Positions 44,688 to 53,927 of a DNA stretch of 64,000 nt are shown here, piece by piece. This DNA is from Streptomyces sp. NBC_00287 (lineage in GTDB: Bacteria > Actinomycetota > Actinomycetes > Streptomycetales > Streptomycetaceae), in assembly GCF_036173105.1 (NCBI RefSeq), contig NZ_CP108053.1:2604001-2668000 (forward strand), read 5' to 3'. The position numbers were made by a program, and so were the translations under genes. The notes under the pieces were generated by a model. That model was not told the DNA's origin. It made no database searches and worked only from the letters and a program-made list of their open reading frames with translations. Within the stretch, counting starts at the first letter, position 1; each line of letters starts with the position of its first letter.

Positions 44688-46420
44688 TTGCCGGCCTCCT
44701 TGCCACCAGCGAGGGCCTTGTCACCGTGAGGGGCGTTCTCGAGCTGGTCGAGAGCGGCGATCTCAGGGTGATGCAGGTCGAACGCCGGGGATTCGGAACG
44801 GATCCGCGGCAGGGTGAGGAAGTTGTGCCGCGGCGGCGGGCAGGACGTCGCCCACTCCAGCGAGCGGCCGTAGCCCCACGGGTCGTCGACCTCGATCTTC
44901 TTGCCGTACTTGGCGGTCTTCCACACGTTGTAGAAGAACGGCAGGATCGACAGACCGAGGACGAACGAGCTGATCGTCGAGATCGTGTTCAGGGCGGTGA
45001 AGCCGTCGGCCGCGAGGTAGTCCGCGTAACGACGCGGCATGCCCTCGGCACCCAGCCAGTGCTGGACCAGGAAGGTGCCGTGGAAGCCGATGAACAGCGT
45101 CCAGAAGGTGATCTTTCCGAGCCGCTCGTCGAGCATCTTCCCGGTCATCTTCGGCCACCAGAAGTGGAAGCCGGAGAACATCGCGAAGACGACGGTGCCG
45201 AACACCACGTAGTGGAAGTGCGCCACCACGAAGTACGAGTCGGAGACGTGGAAGTCCATCGGCGGCGAGGCCAGGATGACACCGGTCAGACCACCGAACG
45301 TGAAGGTGATCAGGAAGCCGGTGGCCCAGAGCATCGGGGTCTCGAAACTCAATGACCCCTTCCACATGGTGCCGATCCAGTTGAAGAACTTCACGCCGGT
45401 TGGTACGGCGATCAGGAACGTCATGAAGGAGAAGAACGGCAGCAACACTCCGCCGGTGACGTACATGTGGTGCGCCCACACCGTCACGGACAGACCCGCG
45501 ATCGAGATGGTCGCCGCGATCAGGCCCATGTAGCCGAACATCGGCTTGCGGGAGAAGACCGGGATGACCTCGGAGATGATCCCGAAGAACGGCAGGGCGA
45601 TGATGTACACCTCTGGATGGCCGAAGAACCAGAAGAGGTGCTGCCACAACAGCGCGCCGCCGTTGGCGGAGTCGAAGATGTGGGCGCCGAACTTGCGGTC
45701 CGCCTCCAGCGCGAACAGCGCGGCGGCCAGCACCGGGAAGGCGAGCAGGACCAGCACACCGGTCAGCAGCACGTTCCAGGTGAAGATCGGCATACGGAAC
45801 ATCGTCATGCCGGGTGCGCGCATGCAGATGATCGTGGTGATGAAGTTGACCGAGCCGAGGATGGTGCCGAAGCCGGAGAAGGCCAGACCCATGATCCACA
45901 TGTCGGCGCCGATGCCCGGCGAGCGGACCGCGTCCGAGAGCGGGCTGTAGGCGAACCAGCCGAAGTCGGCGGCGCCGTCGGGGGTGAGGAAGCCGCCCAC
46001 CGCGATCAGCGAGCCGAACAGGTACAGCCAGTAGGCGAACATGTTCAGCCGCGGGAAGGCGACGTCGGGGGCACCGATCTGCAGCGGCATGATCCAGTTC
46101 GCGAAGCCGGCGAACAGCGGCGTCGCGAACATCAGCAGCATGATCGTGCCGTGCATCGTGAACGCCTGGTTGAACTGCTCGTTCGACATGATCTGCAGAC
46201 CCGGACGGGCCAGCTCGGCGCGCATGAACAGCGCCATCACGCCACCGATGCAGAAGAACGCGAACGACGTGACGAGGTACAGCGTGCCGATCGTCTTGTG
46301 GTCAGTGGTGGTGAGCCACTTGATCACGACGTTCCCGGGCTGCTTGCGCCTGACCGGCAACTCGTCCGCGTAGTGGGACTCTGCTGCCGCGGCACCCTGG
46401 GGTTCGTTGAGGATGCTCAC
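44684..46420 (-). CDS. ctaD: Cytochrome c oxidase subunit I
   Basis: The catalytic subunit of the aa3 terminal oxidase, reducing O2 to water and pumping protons. The 578-residue, 12-segment protein has the haem-a His in [11 protein letters not shown], the Cu-B His and cross-linked Tyr in [10 protein letters not shown], the Cu-B pair in [10 protein letters not shown], the K-channel Lys in PTGVKFFNW and the haem ligands in [13 protein letters not shown] at 46420 overlaps the ctaC stop; ctaF overlaps its end. Transcribed from the ctaC promoter. Confidence 0.97.
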   Translation of the reverse strand: MSILNEPQGAAAAESHYADELPVRRKQPGNVVIKWLTTTDHKTIGTLYLVTSFAFFCIGGVMALFMRAELARPGLQIMSNEQFNQAFTMHGTIMLLMFATPLFAGFANWIMPLQIGAPDVAFPRLNMFAYWLYLFGSLIAVGGFLTPDGAADFGWFAYSPLSDAVRSPGIGADMWIMGLAFSGFGTILGSVNFITTIICMRAPGMTMFRMPIFTWNVLLTGVLVLLAFPVLAAALFALEADRKFGAHIFDSANGGALLWQHLFWFFGHPEVYIIALPFFGIISEVIPVFSRKPMFGYMGLIAATISIAGLSVTVWAHHMYVTGGVLLPFFSFMTFLIAVPTGVKFFNWIGTMWKGSLSFETPMLWATGFLITFTFGGLTGVILASPPMDFHVSDSYFVVAHFHYVVFGTVVFAMFSGFHFWWPKMTGKMLDERLGKITFWTLFIGFHGTFLVQHWLGAEGMPRRYADYLAADGFTALNTISTISSFVLGLSILPFFYNVWKTAKYGKKIEVDDPWGYGRSLEWATSCPPPRHNFLTLPRIRSESPAFDLHHPEIAALDQLENAPHGDKALAGGKEAGK

Positions 46421-47376
46421 AGGTTGTTCGTCTCCCGGTTCTTCTCGTGGCTCGTCTGCGCGATGCCGGCGGGAACGTAACCGGTCTGCCCCTTCTTCAC
46501 GAGTTCCTGAAGGTGCTGCTCGTAGCGCTCCTGGGAGACGACCTTCACGTTGAACAGCATCCGGGAGTGGTCGACGCCGCAGAGCTCGGCGCACTTGCCC
46601 AGGAAGGTGCCCTCCTGGTTGGGAGTCACCTCGAAGGCGTTGGTGTGGCCCGGGATGACGTCCTGCTTCATCAGGAACGGCACGACCCAGAAGGAGTGGA
46701 TGACGTCACGCGAGGTGAGGACGAAGCGGACGCGCTTGCCCTCAGGCAGCCACAGGGTCGGGCCCGGGTTGCCGGTCTGCGGGTTGCGCGTACCGGGGGT
46801 GCCGCAGTCGTAGACGCCGCCGGCATTGGCCGGGAAGTCTTCCTTGAAGCGGTCCGGAATCGCGTCCAGTTCCTTGGCCTTGGTGGCGTCACCGGTGGAA
46901 CCTTCGACGCCCTCGACGTAGTTGAAGCACCAGCTCCACTGGAAGCCGACGACGTTGATGGTGACGTCGGGCTTGTCCTTGAGCTCGAGGAGCTTCGACT
47001 CGTCGCGGGCCGTGAAGTAGAAGAGCACCGAGACGATGATCAGCGGGACCACGGTGTACAGCGCCTCGATCGGCATGTTGTACCGGGTCTGCGGAGGGAC
47101 CTCGACCTTGGTGCGGCTGCGCCGGTGGAAGATCGCACTCCACAGGATCAGGCCCCACACCAGCACGCCGACGGCGAGCGCGGCAGCCCAGGAGCCCTGC
47201 CACAGGGAGAGGATCCGCGGAGCCTCTTCCGTGGTCGGGGTGGGCATACCAAGGCGGGGGAAGTCCTTGTATGTGCAACCGGTGGCGGTCGCCAGGACCA
47301 GGCCCGCGGTCATTGCCTGCAGCAGCTTCCGCCGCATCGGGCGCCGCGGCGAGCGGTCGGAGCCGTTGGGACTCAC
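46417..47376 (-). CDS. ctaC: Cytochrome c oxidase subunit II
   Basis: Lipoprotein subunit with the CuA centre that receives electrons from QcrC. The 319-residue precursor has a lipobox ATATGC (Cys about 34), two membrane segments (about 60-82 and 107-125) and a cupredoxin domain with the CuA ligands in DVIHSFWV and [14 protein letters not shown]. An insertion of about 50 residues (about 160-207) within the copper domain is an actinobacterial feature. GTG at 47376, with GGGAAGG 8 bases upstream. First gene of the ctaCDF operon. Confidence 0.97.
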   Translation of the reverse strand: MSPNGSDRSPRRPMRRKLLQAMTAGLVLATATGCTYKDFPRLGMPTPTTEEAPRILSLWQGSWAAALAVGVLVWGLILWSAIFHRRSRTKVEVPPQTRYNMPIEALYTVVPLIIVSVLFYFTARDESKLLELKDKPDVTINVVGFQWSWCFNYVEGVEGSTGDATKAKELDAIPDRFKEDFPANAGGVYDCGTPGTRNPQTGNPGPTLWLPEGKRVRFVLTSRDVIHSFWVVPFLMKQDVIPGHTNAFEVTPNQEGTFLGKCAELCGVDHSRMLFNVKVVSQERYEQHLQELVKKGQTGYVPAGIAQTSHEKNRETNNL

Positions 47377-47480
47377 GTAGCGCCTTCCCGAGAGTCTCGC
47401 CCGCGCGGTCGGCTGCGGCCTTCTCGCTGGTCGGTCGCCGCCCTGCGTCGGGCAGGGGTTTGGATGTTTATGCGGACCAA

Positions 47481-47505
47481 ACCCTAGCCGACCCTCTCCG
47501 AGGGT
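47481..47505 (-). promoter_or_regulatory. Candidate ctaC promoter with a palindrome
   Basis: On the minus strand TAGGGT (47486-47481) is a good -10 box about 105 bases before ctaC. Next to it, at 47491-47505, ACCCT-n5-AGGGT forms a dyad near the -35 position. The -35 itself is poor, so an activator is possible. Confidence 0.45.
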
Positions 47506-47566
47506 TCGCGGGGAGGGGTGCCTACTAGGTGGGGGGTTCGCTGAATTGGCGGCTGCGGGTCTGTTG

Positions 47567-47628
47567 TGGCTGGTCGCGCCCCGCGGCGGAGCCGCATATC
47601 GACACAGCCCCGCGCCCCTACGGAGTTA
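47567..47628. repeat. Streptomyces extragenic GC-rich repeat (copy 2, long form)
   Basis: GGCTGGTCGCGCC, an inner stem GCGGCGGAGCCGC (47583-47595), then CCCCGCGCCCC ending with the same 21 bases as copy 1. It ends 8 bases before the next gene's start region, between divergent ctaC and the cysteine desulfurase-TusA gene. Confidence 0.75.
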
Positions 47629-47638
47629 GCGTGGTCGT

Positions 47639-49015
47639 GTGTCCTATTTCGATGCTGCTTCCAGTGCCCCGATCCATCCCGTCGCTCGTCAGGCGCTGTT
47701 GGCCTCCCTTGATGAAGGGTGGGCTGATCCGGCACGGCTCTATCGCGAGGGGCGTCGGGCTCGGATGTTGCTGGATGCCGCTCGGGAGGCGACTGCCGAG
47801 GCCGTGGGGTGCCGTCCTGATGAGCTGAGCTTTACCGGCTCCGGTACCCAGGCCGTGCATGCCGGTGTCGCGGGGGCGTTGGCCGGGCGGCGGCGGGTGG
47901 GGCGTCACCTGATCGTGTCATCCATCGAGCATTCTTCCGTGCTGCATTCCGCCGATGTGCATGAGAGGGAGGGCGGTTCGGTCACCCGGGTGGCGGTCGA
48001 CCGATCGGGAACGGTGGCCCCCTCGGCGTACGCGGAAGCCCTCCGGCAGGACACCGCGCTGGCCTGTCTTCAGTCGGCCAATCATGAGGTGGGGACCGAG
48101 CAGCCCGTCGCCGAAGTGGCCGCATTGTGCCGGGAGGCCGGGGTGCCGCTGCTCGTGGACGCGGCGCAGTCGCTCGGGTGGGAGCCGGTCGAGGGGGACT
48201 GGTCGCTTCTCACCGCCAGTGCGCACAAGTGGGGCGGGCCGTCCGGGGTCGGGCTGCTTGTGGTGCGCAAGGGGGTGCGGTTCGCGCCTCAAGGGGCCGT
48301 GGACGAGCGGGAGTCCGGGCGGGCGGCCGGGTTCGAGAATCTGCCGGCGATCGTGGCGGCGGCGGCCTCGTTGCGGGCGGTGCGGGCCGAGGCGGTTCAG
48401 GAGGCGGCGCGGCTGCGGGAGCTGACGGAGCGGATCCGGGCGCGAGTGCCGGAACTGGTGCCGGATGTCGAGGTGGTGGGCGATCCGGTGCGCCGGCTGC
48501 CCGGGATCGTCACGTTCTCGTGTCTCTATGTCGACGGGGAGACTCTGCTGCACGAGCTGGATCGCTCCGGTTTCTCCGTCTCGTCCGGATCGTCCTGTAC
48601 GAGCAGCACGCTGACGCCCAGCCATGTGCTGAAGGCGATGGGGGTACTGACCGAGGGGAACGTACGGGTGTCGCTGCCGCTCGGGACTCCGGAGGAGGAC
48701 GTGGAGCGGTTCCTGTCCGTCCTGCCGGGGGCGGTGGCGTCGGTACGGGAGAAGCTGGGCGCACCGACGCCCACGACGGTCGTACAGGAGGACGCCTTGA
48801 TCGTCGACGCCCTGGGCAAACGCTGCCCGATCCCGGTCATCGAACTGGCGAAGGTCATCGCAGACGTGCCGATCGGCGGGACGGTAAGGGTCCTGTCCGA
48901 CGACGAGGCGGCGCGGCTGGACATCCCCGCGTGGTGCGAGATGCGGGGGCAGGAGTACGTGGGGGAGGAACCGGCGGACCGGGGTACGGCGTATCTGGTC
49001 CGCCGGGTCGCCTAG
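47639..49015 (+). CDS. Cysteine desulfurase fused to a TusA sulfur-carrier domain
   Basis: A 458-residue fusion. The N-terminal ~370 residues are a NifS/IscS-type cysteine desulfurase: HSSVLHSADV, the PLP Asp in LLVDAAQSLG, PLP Lys in TASAHKWGGP (about 199) and the active Cys in SSGSSCTSSTLTPSHVL (about 322). The last ~75 residues are a TusA-type sulfur carrier with GKRCPIPVIELAKVI, its Cys accepting sulfur. One chain thus combines sulfur donor and carrier, suited to tRNA or cofactor thiolation or sulfur trafficking. GTG at 47639 has no ribosome binding site closer than 14 bases. Adenosine kinase is convergent one base beyond its stop. Confidence 0.9.
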   Translation: MSYFDAASSAPIHPVARQALLASLDEGWADPARLYREGRRARMLLDAAREATAEAVGCRPDELSFTGSGTQAVHAGVAGALAGRRRVGRHLIVSSIEHSSVLHSADVHEREGGSVTRVAVDRSGTVAPSAYAEALRQDTALACLQSANHEVGTEQPVAEVAALCREAGVPLLVDAAQSLGWEPVEGDWSLLTASAHKWGGPSGVGLLVVRKGVRFAPQGAVDERESGRAAGFENLPAIVAAAASLRAVRAEAVQEAARLRELTERIRARVPELVPDVEVVGDPVRRLPGIVTFSCLYVDGETLLHELDRSGFSVSSGSSCTSSTLTPSHVLKAMGVLTEGNVRVSLPLGTPEEDVERFLSVLPGAVASVREKLGAPTPTTVVQEDALIVDALGKRCPIPVIELAKVIADVPIGGTVRVLSDDEAARLDIPAWCEMRGQEYVGEEPADRGTAYLVRRVA

Positions 49016-49016
49016 T

Positions 49017-49991
49017 TCAGGCCAGGTGCCCCTGGACCTCGGCCGCGGCCTCATCCCCGTACGCCTTCATGAAGCGCTCCATGAAGTGGCCTCGCCGCAG
49101 CTGGTACTCCTGCGTGCCCACCGTCTCGATGACGAGGGTGGCCAGCATGCAGCCGACCTGTGCGGCGCGCTCCAGGGAGACCCCCCAGGCCAGTCCCGAC
49201 AGGAACCCCGCGCGGAAGGCGTCGCCGACGCCCGTCGGGTCGGCCTTGCGCTCCTCGTCGGGGCAGCCGACCTCGATCGGGGACTCGCCGACCCGCTCGA
49301 TACGGACGCCCTGCGAGCCGAGCGTGGTGACACGGCAGCCCACCTTGGCCAGGATCTCCGCGTCGGACCAGCCGGTCTTGGTCTCGATGAGGCCCTTCTC
49401 GTACTCGTTGGAGAAGAGGTAGGTCGCCCCGTCCAGCAGTATCCGGATCTCGTCGCCGTTCATCCGGGCGATCTGCTGGGAGAAGTCCGCGGCGAAGGGG
49501 ATGGAGCGCGAACGGCACTCCTCGGTGTGGCGGAGCATTCCCTCGGGGTCGTCGGCGCCGATGAGGACCAGGTCCAGGCCACCGACGCGGTCCGCGACGG
49601 TCTTCAGCTCGATGAGCCGGGCCTCGCTCATCGCGCCGGTGTAGAAGGAGCCGATCTGGTTGTGGTCGGAGTCGGTGGTGCACACGAAGCGCGCGGTGTG
49701 CAGGGTCTCGGAGATCCGCACCGACTCGGTGTCGACGCCGTGGCGGTCGAGCCAGGCCCGGTACTCGTCGAAATCGAAGCCCGCGGCGCCGACCAGGATC
49801 GGCCGGGTGCCCAGCTGACCCATGCCGAAGGCGATGTTCGCGCCGACGCCGCCCCGGCGGACGTCCAGGTTGTCGACCAGGAACGAGAGCGAGACCGTGT
49901 GCAGCTGGTCCGCGACGAACTGGTCGGCGAAGCGGCCGGGGAAGGTCATGAGGTGGTCGGTGGCGATGGAGCCGGTGACTGCGATGCGCAC
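49017..49991 (-). CDS. adoK: Adenosine kinase (PfkB family)
   Basis: A 324-residue sugar kinase of the PfkB family, highly similar in wording to M. tuberculosis AdoK: AVTGSIATDHLMTFPGRF at the start, RRGGVGANIAFG, TARFVCTTD, AADFSQQIAR and the C-terminal anion hole DPTGVGDAFRAGFL with catalytic Asp. It phosphorylates adenosine to AMP; other nucleosides are not excluded. GTG at 49991, with AGGAG 9 bases upstream, and a promoter at 50034-50062. The syntenic position next to ctaC matches M. tuberculosis Rv2202c. Confidence 0.9.
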   Translation of the reverse strand: MRIAVTGSIATDHLMTFPGRFADQFVADQLHTVSLSFLVDNLDVRRGGVGANIAFGMGQLGTRPILVGAAGFDFDEYRAWLDRHGVDTESVRISETLHTARFVCTTDSDHNQIGSFYTGAMSEARLIELKTVADRVGGLDLVLIGADDPEGMLRHTEECRSRSIPFAADFSQQIARMNGDEIRILLDGATYLFSNEYEKGLIETKTGWSDAEILAKVGCRVTTLGSQGVRIERVGESPIEVGCPDEERKADPTGVGDAFRAGFLSGLAWGVSLERAAQVGCMLATLVIETVGTQEYQLRRGHFMERFMKAYGDEAAAEVQGHLA

Positions 49992-50033
49992 GGCTGGGAT
50001 TCTCCTGCGGATGCGGAGGCGGATTGACAGTTA

Positions 50034-50062
50034 ACGCTACCGGGTCGGGCGATGACTCAGAA
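50034..50062 (-). promoter_or_regulatory. Promoter of adoK
   Basis: On the minus strand TTCTGA (50062-50057), 17 bases, TAGCGT (50039-50034), about 43 bases before the adoK GTG. Confidence 0.55.
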
Positions 50063-50125
50063 GCAGCCAAAACTACCTGATAGTAGATCTTTCTCCGCGG
50101 GCCATGACGTGCTTACGGTTCCGCT

Positions 50126-50335
50126 ATGACGAAACTCAAGGCTCCGGTTCCCGCTCCGGTCGACCAGGACGGCGACCTGGCGGCGCTGCGTGGCGACTGC
50201 GCCCGGATGGCCCCCCACTGGCACGCTCCCGACCGGATCGCCCCGCTTCCGGTCTCTCCCTCGCTCATCCACGGGGTGAAGGTGCCGAACAAGTCCGCGC
50301 GGCTGCTGGACGCCATGTCGGACTACGGCGACTGA
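50126..50335 (+). CDS. Small protein of unknown function (69 residues)
   Basis: A 69-residue hydrophilic protein with no recognised domain, no signal peptide, and many Pro, Ala and Asp. The central part HWHAPDRIAP and the end GVKVPNKSARLLDAM look conserved rather than random. The -10-like TACGGT at 50114-50119 lies 6 bases before the ATG and there is no ribosome binding site, which indicates a leaderless mRNA. Flanked by divergent adoK and followed by a membrane protein gene 94 bases later. I do not know its function. Confidence 0.7.
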   Translation: MTKLKAPVPAPVDQDGDLAALRGDCARMAPHWHAPDRIAPLPVSPSLIHGVKVPNKSARLLDAMSDYGD

Positions 50336-50429
50336 ATACGCCCGCTTGCGGGAACCGTGCGCTCGTGTGCCGCGTCCCATCGCTGTCCCCCGGAAAGGGG
50401 ATGCGGGATACGACCCAAGGAGCGATGCG

Positions 50430-51974
50430 GTGAACACCGAGCGACCCGACAACGACGACGCGGCCGAGCCCGGCGCCGTCGAGAACACCGGCCCCGCACG
50501 GGACGCCGATGACACCGTCGGGGCCGACGAGAACGCCGAGCGCCCGACGGGCGGGCGGCGTCGCTCCCCCGTGATCATCGCCTCCGTGGCCGCGGCCGTG
50601 CTGCTCGTCGGTGGTGGCGGGGCCTACCTCGCCGCCACCGCCTCCGACGGGTCGGACGACGGTACGTCCTCGGGGGCGCCCGGCGCCGACACTCCCCCGC
50701 CGCTCGAGCTCGACGGGTACTCCGAGGGCTCGACGGGCGGTATCGCGCCGGGGGAGCCGAATCCGTACGGCGCCACCTTCGAGGCCGACGGCGCGCTCCC
50801 GGACGGGCCCGGCTCGGCTGCGGTGTACCGGGCTCGGGGCGAGGTCACCGCGGACGAGGTGACCCGGCTGGCCAACGCGCTCGGCGTCTCCGGGAAGCCC
50901 GTGCTCCAGGGGCAGGCCTGGCGGATCGGCGCCAAGGACGGGTCGGGGCCGAGTCTGCAGGTGAACCGGCAGGCGCCGGGCACCTGGACCTTCCAGCGCT
51001 ACGCCCCCGGCACCGACAACTGCCAGAGCCCGACCGTCTGTGCTGATAAGCCCGGCGGCCCCGCCGTCGACCCGGTGAGCGAGGAGGCCGCGAAGAAGGC
51101 CGCCGCTCCGGTGCTGAAGGCGGTGGGCCAGGACGACGCGAAGCTCGACGCGAGCCGGGTCATGGACGCCCAGCGGGTGGTGAACGCCGAGCCGGTGGTC
51201 GGCGGGCTGCCCACCTACGGCTGGACGACGGGCGTGACCGTCGGCGCGCAGGGTGAAGTGGTCGGCGGCAGCGGTCAGTTGAAGGCGCCGGTGAAGAGCG
51301 ACACCTATCCCGTGCTGAGCGCCGAGAAGACGCTGAAGCTGATGAATTCGGCACCGGCGGACGACTCACGCATGGGCATCGGCGGCTGCGCCAGCCCCGT
51401 ACCGCTGGAAGATGAGACAGCGTGCGGGGAGCCTCGGAAGAAGGACACGATCACGGTCGAGAAGGCCGTGTTCGGGCTGGCCTCGCACTATGTGGACGCC
51501 CGGCAGGCGCTGGTGCCGTCCTGGCTGTTCCAGGTGCGGGCGCCCGGCGCGCAGGACAGCTTCACGGTGACGCATCCGGCGATCGACCCGAAGTTCCTGG
51601 CTTCGACCGCTCCGTCCGGCACCCCGACCGAGCAGCCCAGCCCGCGGCCGACCGGCCCGACTGACGAGCAGACCACGCGGAATGTGACCGTCGAGGGCTA
51701 CACCACCGAGGGCAAGGAACTCACCGTCGCCTTCACCGGCGGGGTGTGCGCCGACTACGACGCGAAGGTGAGCGAGAGCGACGACGAGGTGCGGGTCACG
51801 GTGACCGAGACCCCCTGGCCCGACAAGGTCTGCATCATGATCGCCAAGACCCACCACCGCACGGTGCAGCTGGACGAGCCGCTCGGCGACCGGAAGGTCG
51901 TGGGCACGGACGGCAGGGCGGTCCCGCTGGAGAAGGCGGGGGCGCGGCTGCCGGAGACCGCCGGGGCCCGGTAG
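50430..51974 (+). CDS. Large membrane-anchored extracytoplasmic protein, unknown function
   Basis: A 514-residue protein: acidic, disordered cytoplasmic N-terminus (about 1-45), one membrane segment (about 49-70, VIIASVAAAVLLVGGGGAYLA), then an extracytoplasmic domain rich in Gly, Pro and Val; the first part resembles the propeptide-like regions of other actinobacterial envelope proteins. The end has a Thr/Pro linker and a ~90-residue beta-rich tail with two Cys. No enzymatic motif. GTG at 50430 follows AAGGAG. A strong terminator closes the gene. Function unknown. Confidence 0.75.
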   Translation: MNTERPDNDDAAEPGAVENTGPARDADDTVGADENAERPTGGRRRSPVIIASVAAAVLLVGGGGAYLAATASDGSDDGTSSGAPGADTPPPLELDGYSEGSTGGIAPGEPNPYGATFEADGALPDGPGSAAVYRARGEVTADEVTRLANALGVSGKPVLQGQAWRIGAKDGSGPSLQVNRQAPGTWTFQRYAPGTDNCQSPTVCADKPGGPAVDPVSEEAAKKAAAPVLKAVGQDDAKLDASRVMDAQRVVNAEPVVGGLPTYGWTTGVTVGAQGEVVGGSGQLKAPVKSDTYPVLSAEKTLKLMNSAPADDSRMGIGGCASPVPLEDETACGEPRKKDTITVEKAVFGLASHYVDARQALVPSWLFQVRAPGAQDSFTVTHPAIDPKFLASTAPSGTPTEQPSPRPTGPTDEQTTRNVTVEGYTTEGKELTVAFTGGVCADYDAKVSESDDEVRVTVTETPWPDKVCIMIAKTHHRTVQLDEPLGDRKVVGTDGRAVPLEKAGARLPETAGAR

Positions 51975-51989
51975 GGCTCCCCGGATACG

Positions 51990-52028
51990 CGAAGGCGGCG
52001 GCCCCGTCGGAGGGGGCCGCCGCCTTCG
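51990..52028. terminator. Bidirectional terminator
   Basis: Perfect 16-bp stem (51990-52005 with 52013-52028) and 7-base loop between the convergent membrane protein gene and erpA. Confidence 0.92.
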
Positions 52029-52045
52029 TCGTAGAACCCGAGCGT

Positions 52046-52402
52046 TTAGCTGAAGGAGTCGCCGCAGGCGCAGGAGCCCGTGGCGTTCGGGTTGTCGATC
52101 GTGAAGCCCTGCTTCTCGATGGTGTCGACGAAGTCGATGGTGGCGCCGCCGAGGTACGGGGCGCTCATACGGTCGGTGACGACCTTGACGCCGTCGAAGT
52201 CCTTCTCCACGTCGCCGTCGAGGGAGCGCTCGTCGAAGAAGAGCTGGTAGCGCAGGCCGGAGCAGCCGCCGGGCTGGACGGCCACGCGCAGGGCGAGGTC
52301 CTCACGGCCTTCCTGGTCGAGCAGGGCCTTGACCTTGGACGCGGCGGCGTCGGTCAGGACGATGCCGTCGGTGACGGTGCTGGTCTCGTCCGATACGGAC
52401 AT
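52046..52402 (-). CDS. erpA: A-type iron-sulfur carrier (HesB/IscA/ErpA family)
   Basis: A 118-residue protein that transfers Fe-S clusters to target enzymes. The three conserved Cys are in GGCSGLRYQ and near the C-terminus in GSCACGDSFS. ATG at 52402, with GGGAGAG upstream. It is divergent from nadA, whose product needs a 4Fe-4S cluster, and matches M. tuberculosis Rv2204c in the syntenic block. Confidence 0.94.
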   Translation of the reverse strand: MSVSDETSTVTDGIVLTDAAASKVKALLDQEGREDLALRVAVQPGGCSGLRYQLFFDERSLDGDVEKDFDGVKVVTDRMSAPYLGGATIDFVDTIEKQGFTIDNPNATGSCACGDSFS

Positions 52403-52726
52403 CTACATCTCTCCCGGGTTGTACGGAGACTGCTTGCCGACGGTTGCAACCCGCGGGGCCGCGGATTCATTCCGGGCCGGGCGCTTGTCTTACCGGTTCG
52501 TGCGGTTCCTTCTTCATGCTCGCACACACGCGTGGGAGCGGAAAACGGCCCTTTCGGGAATGAAAGGCCGCTCACAGGGATTCACGTCACATGGACGCTA
52601 TGCCCATCGTCAAACTGACGTGAAGCGGTTATGATAGATAGCGTCATTTCGACGAAAAGCCAGATGGTGACCCCGCCGACCCGGCACCCCGGGCCGGCGA
52701 GCCGCAGAACAGAAAGGGTGCGTGTC
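52403..52726. promoter_or_regulatory. 324-base erpA-nadA divergent regulatory region
   Basis: No coding frame is convincing here. At 52608-52620, CGTCA and TGACG form a 13-bp dyad, and TATGAT (52630-52635) is a nadA -10 candidate, 17 bases after TCGTCA. Near 52544-52570 a hairpin with one bulge (GGCCCTTTC/GAAAGGCC) may serve as operator or terminator. No known NAD riboswitch was recognised. Confidence 0.5.
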
Positions 52727-53911
52727 GTGACCACCGCCCAGACCCAGGAGCTCGACGTACAGCCGACGCCCCTCGCCCTGCTGCTCCTCGGCCGTGAGGC
52801 CGACCCCAAGAGCGAGCGCGGCGTGGAGTGCCCCGGCGACCTGCCCTCGCCGTCCGATCCGGACCTGGTCGAGCGCGCCCGCGCAGCCAAGGAGAAGCTC
52901 GGCGACAAGGTCTTCGTACTCGGCCACCACTACCAGCGCGACGAGGTCATCCAGTTCGCGGACGTCACCGGCGACTCCTTCAAGCTGGCCCGGGACGCGG
53001 CCGCGCGCCCCGAGGCGGAGTACATCGTGTTCTGCGGCGTGCACTTCATGGCGGAGTCCGCGGACATCCTGACGAGCGATGACCAGAAGGTGGTCCTGCC
53101 CGACCTCGCCGCCGGCTGCTCGATGGCCGACATGGCGACGGCCGAGCAGGTCGCCGAGTGCTGGGACGTGCTGACCGAGGCCGGGATAGCCGAGCAGGTC
53201 GTGCCGGTGTCGTACATGAACTCGTCCGCCGACATCAAGGCCTTCACCGGTAAGCACGGCGGTCTGATCTGTACGTCGTCCAATGCGAAGCGGGCGCTGG
53301 ACTGGGCGTTCGAGCAGGGCGAGAAGGTCCTGTTCCTGCCGGACCAGCACCTCGGCCGCAACACCGCGGTGCGGGACATGGGCATGTCCCTGGAGGACTG
53401 CGTCGTCTACAACCCGCACAAGCCGAACGGCGGGCTGACCGCGGAGCAGCTGCGCGACGCCAAGATGATCCTGTGGCGCGGCCACTGCTCGGTGCACGGC
53501 CGCTTCTCGCTGGACTCGGTGAACGACGTCCGTGAGCGCATCCCGGGCGTGAACGTCCTCGTCCACCCCGAGTGCAAGCACGAGGTCGTGGCCGCGGCGG
53601 ACTACGTCGGTTCGACCGAGTACATCATCAAGGCGCTGGAGGCGGCTCCGGCCGGCTCCAAGTGGGCCATCGGCACCGAGTTGAACCTGGTCCGCCGGCT
53701 GGCGAACCGTTTCGCGCCGGAGGGCAAGGAGATCGTCTTCCTCGACAAGACGGTCTGCTTCTGCTCGACCATGAACCGCATCGACCTCCCCCACCTGGTC
53801 TGGACCCTGGAGTCCCTGGCCGAGGGCAACCTCGTCAACCGCATCGAGGTCGACAAGGAGACCGAGACCTTCGCAAAGCTGGCGCTGGAGCGGATGCTGG
53901 CGCTGCCGTAG
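52727..53911 (+). CDS. nadA: Quinolinate synthase
   Basis: Condenses iminoaspartate with dihydroxyacetone phosphate to quinolinate in de novo NAD synthesis, using a 4Fe-4S cluster. The 394-residue protein is of the long actinobacterial type: LGHHYQRDEVIQFAD near 60, cluster Cys in IVFCGVHFM, HPECKHE and VCFCSTMNR. AAAGGG stands 8 bases before the GTG at 52727; a GTG at 52718 is too close to it. The neighbouring genes nadB and nadC are absent from the window. Divergent from erpA. Confidence 0.95.
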   Translation: MTTAQTQELDVQPTPLALLLLGREADPKSERGVECPGDLPSPSDPDLVERARAAKEKLGDKVFVLGHHYQRDEVIQFADVTGDSFKLARDAAARPEAEYIVFCGVHFMAESADILTSDDQKVVLPDLAAGCSMADMATAEQVAECWDVLTEAGIAEQVVPVSYMNSSADIKAFTGKHGGLICTSSNAKRALDWAFEQGEKVLFLPDQHLGRNTAVRDMGMSLEDCVVYNPHKPNGGLTAEQLRDAKMILWRGHCSVHGRFSLDSVNDVRERIPGVNVLVHPECKHEVVAAADYVGSTEYIIKALEAAPAGSKWAIGTELNLVRRLANRFAPEGKEIVFLDKTVCFCSTMNRIDLPHLVWTLESLAEGNLVNRIEVDKETETFAKLALERMLALP

Positions 53912-53927
53912 CCCGCGAGGGGCACGC

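Noticed and set aside
47567..47628. Insertion-sequence end
   Set aside because: No transposase gene, no target duplication, and the same element occurs alone at 42857; an extragenic repeat is the better reading.
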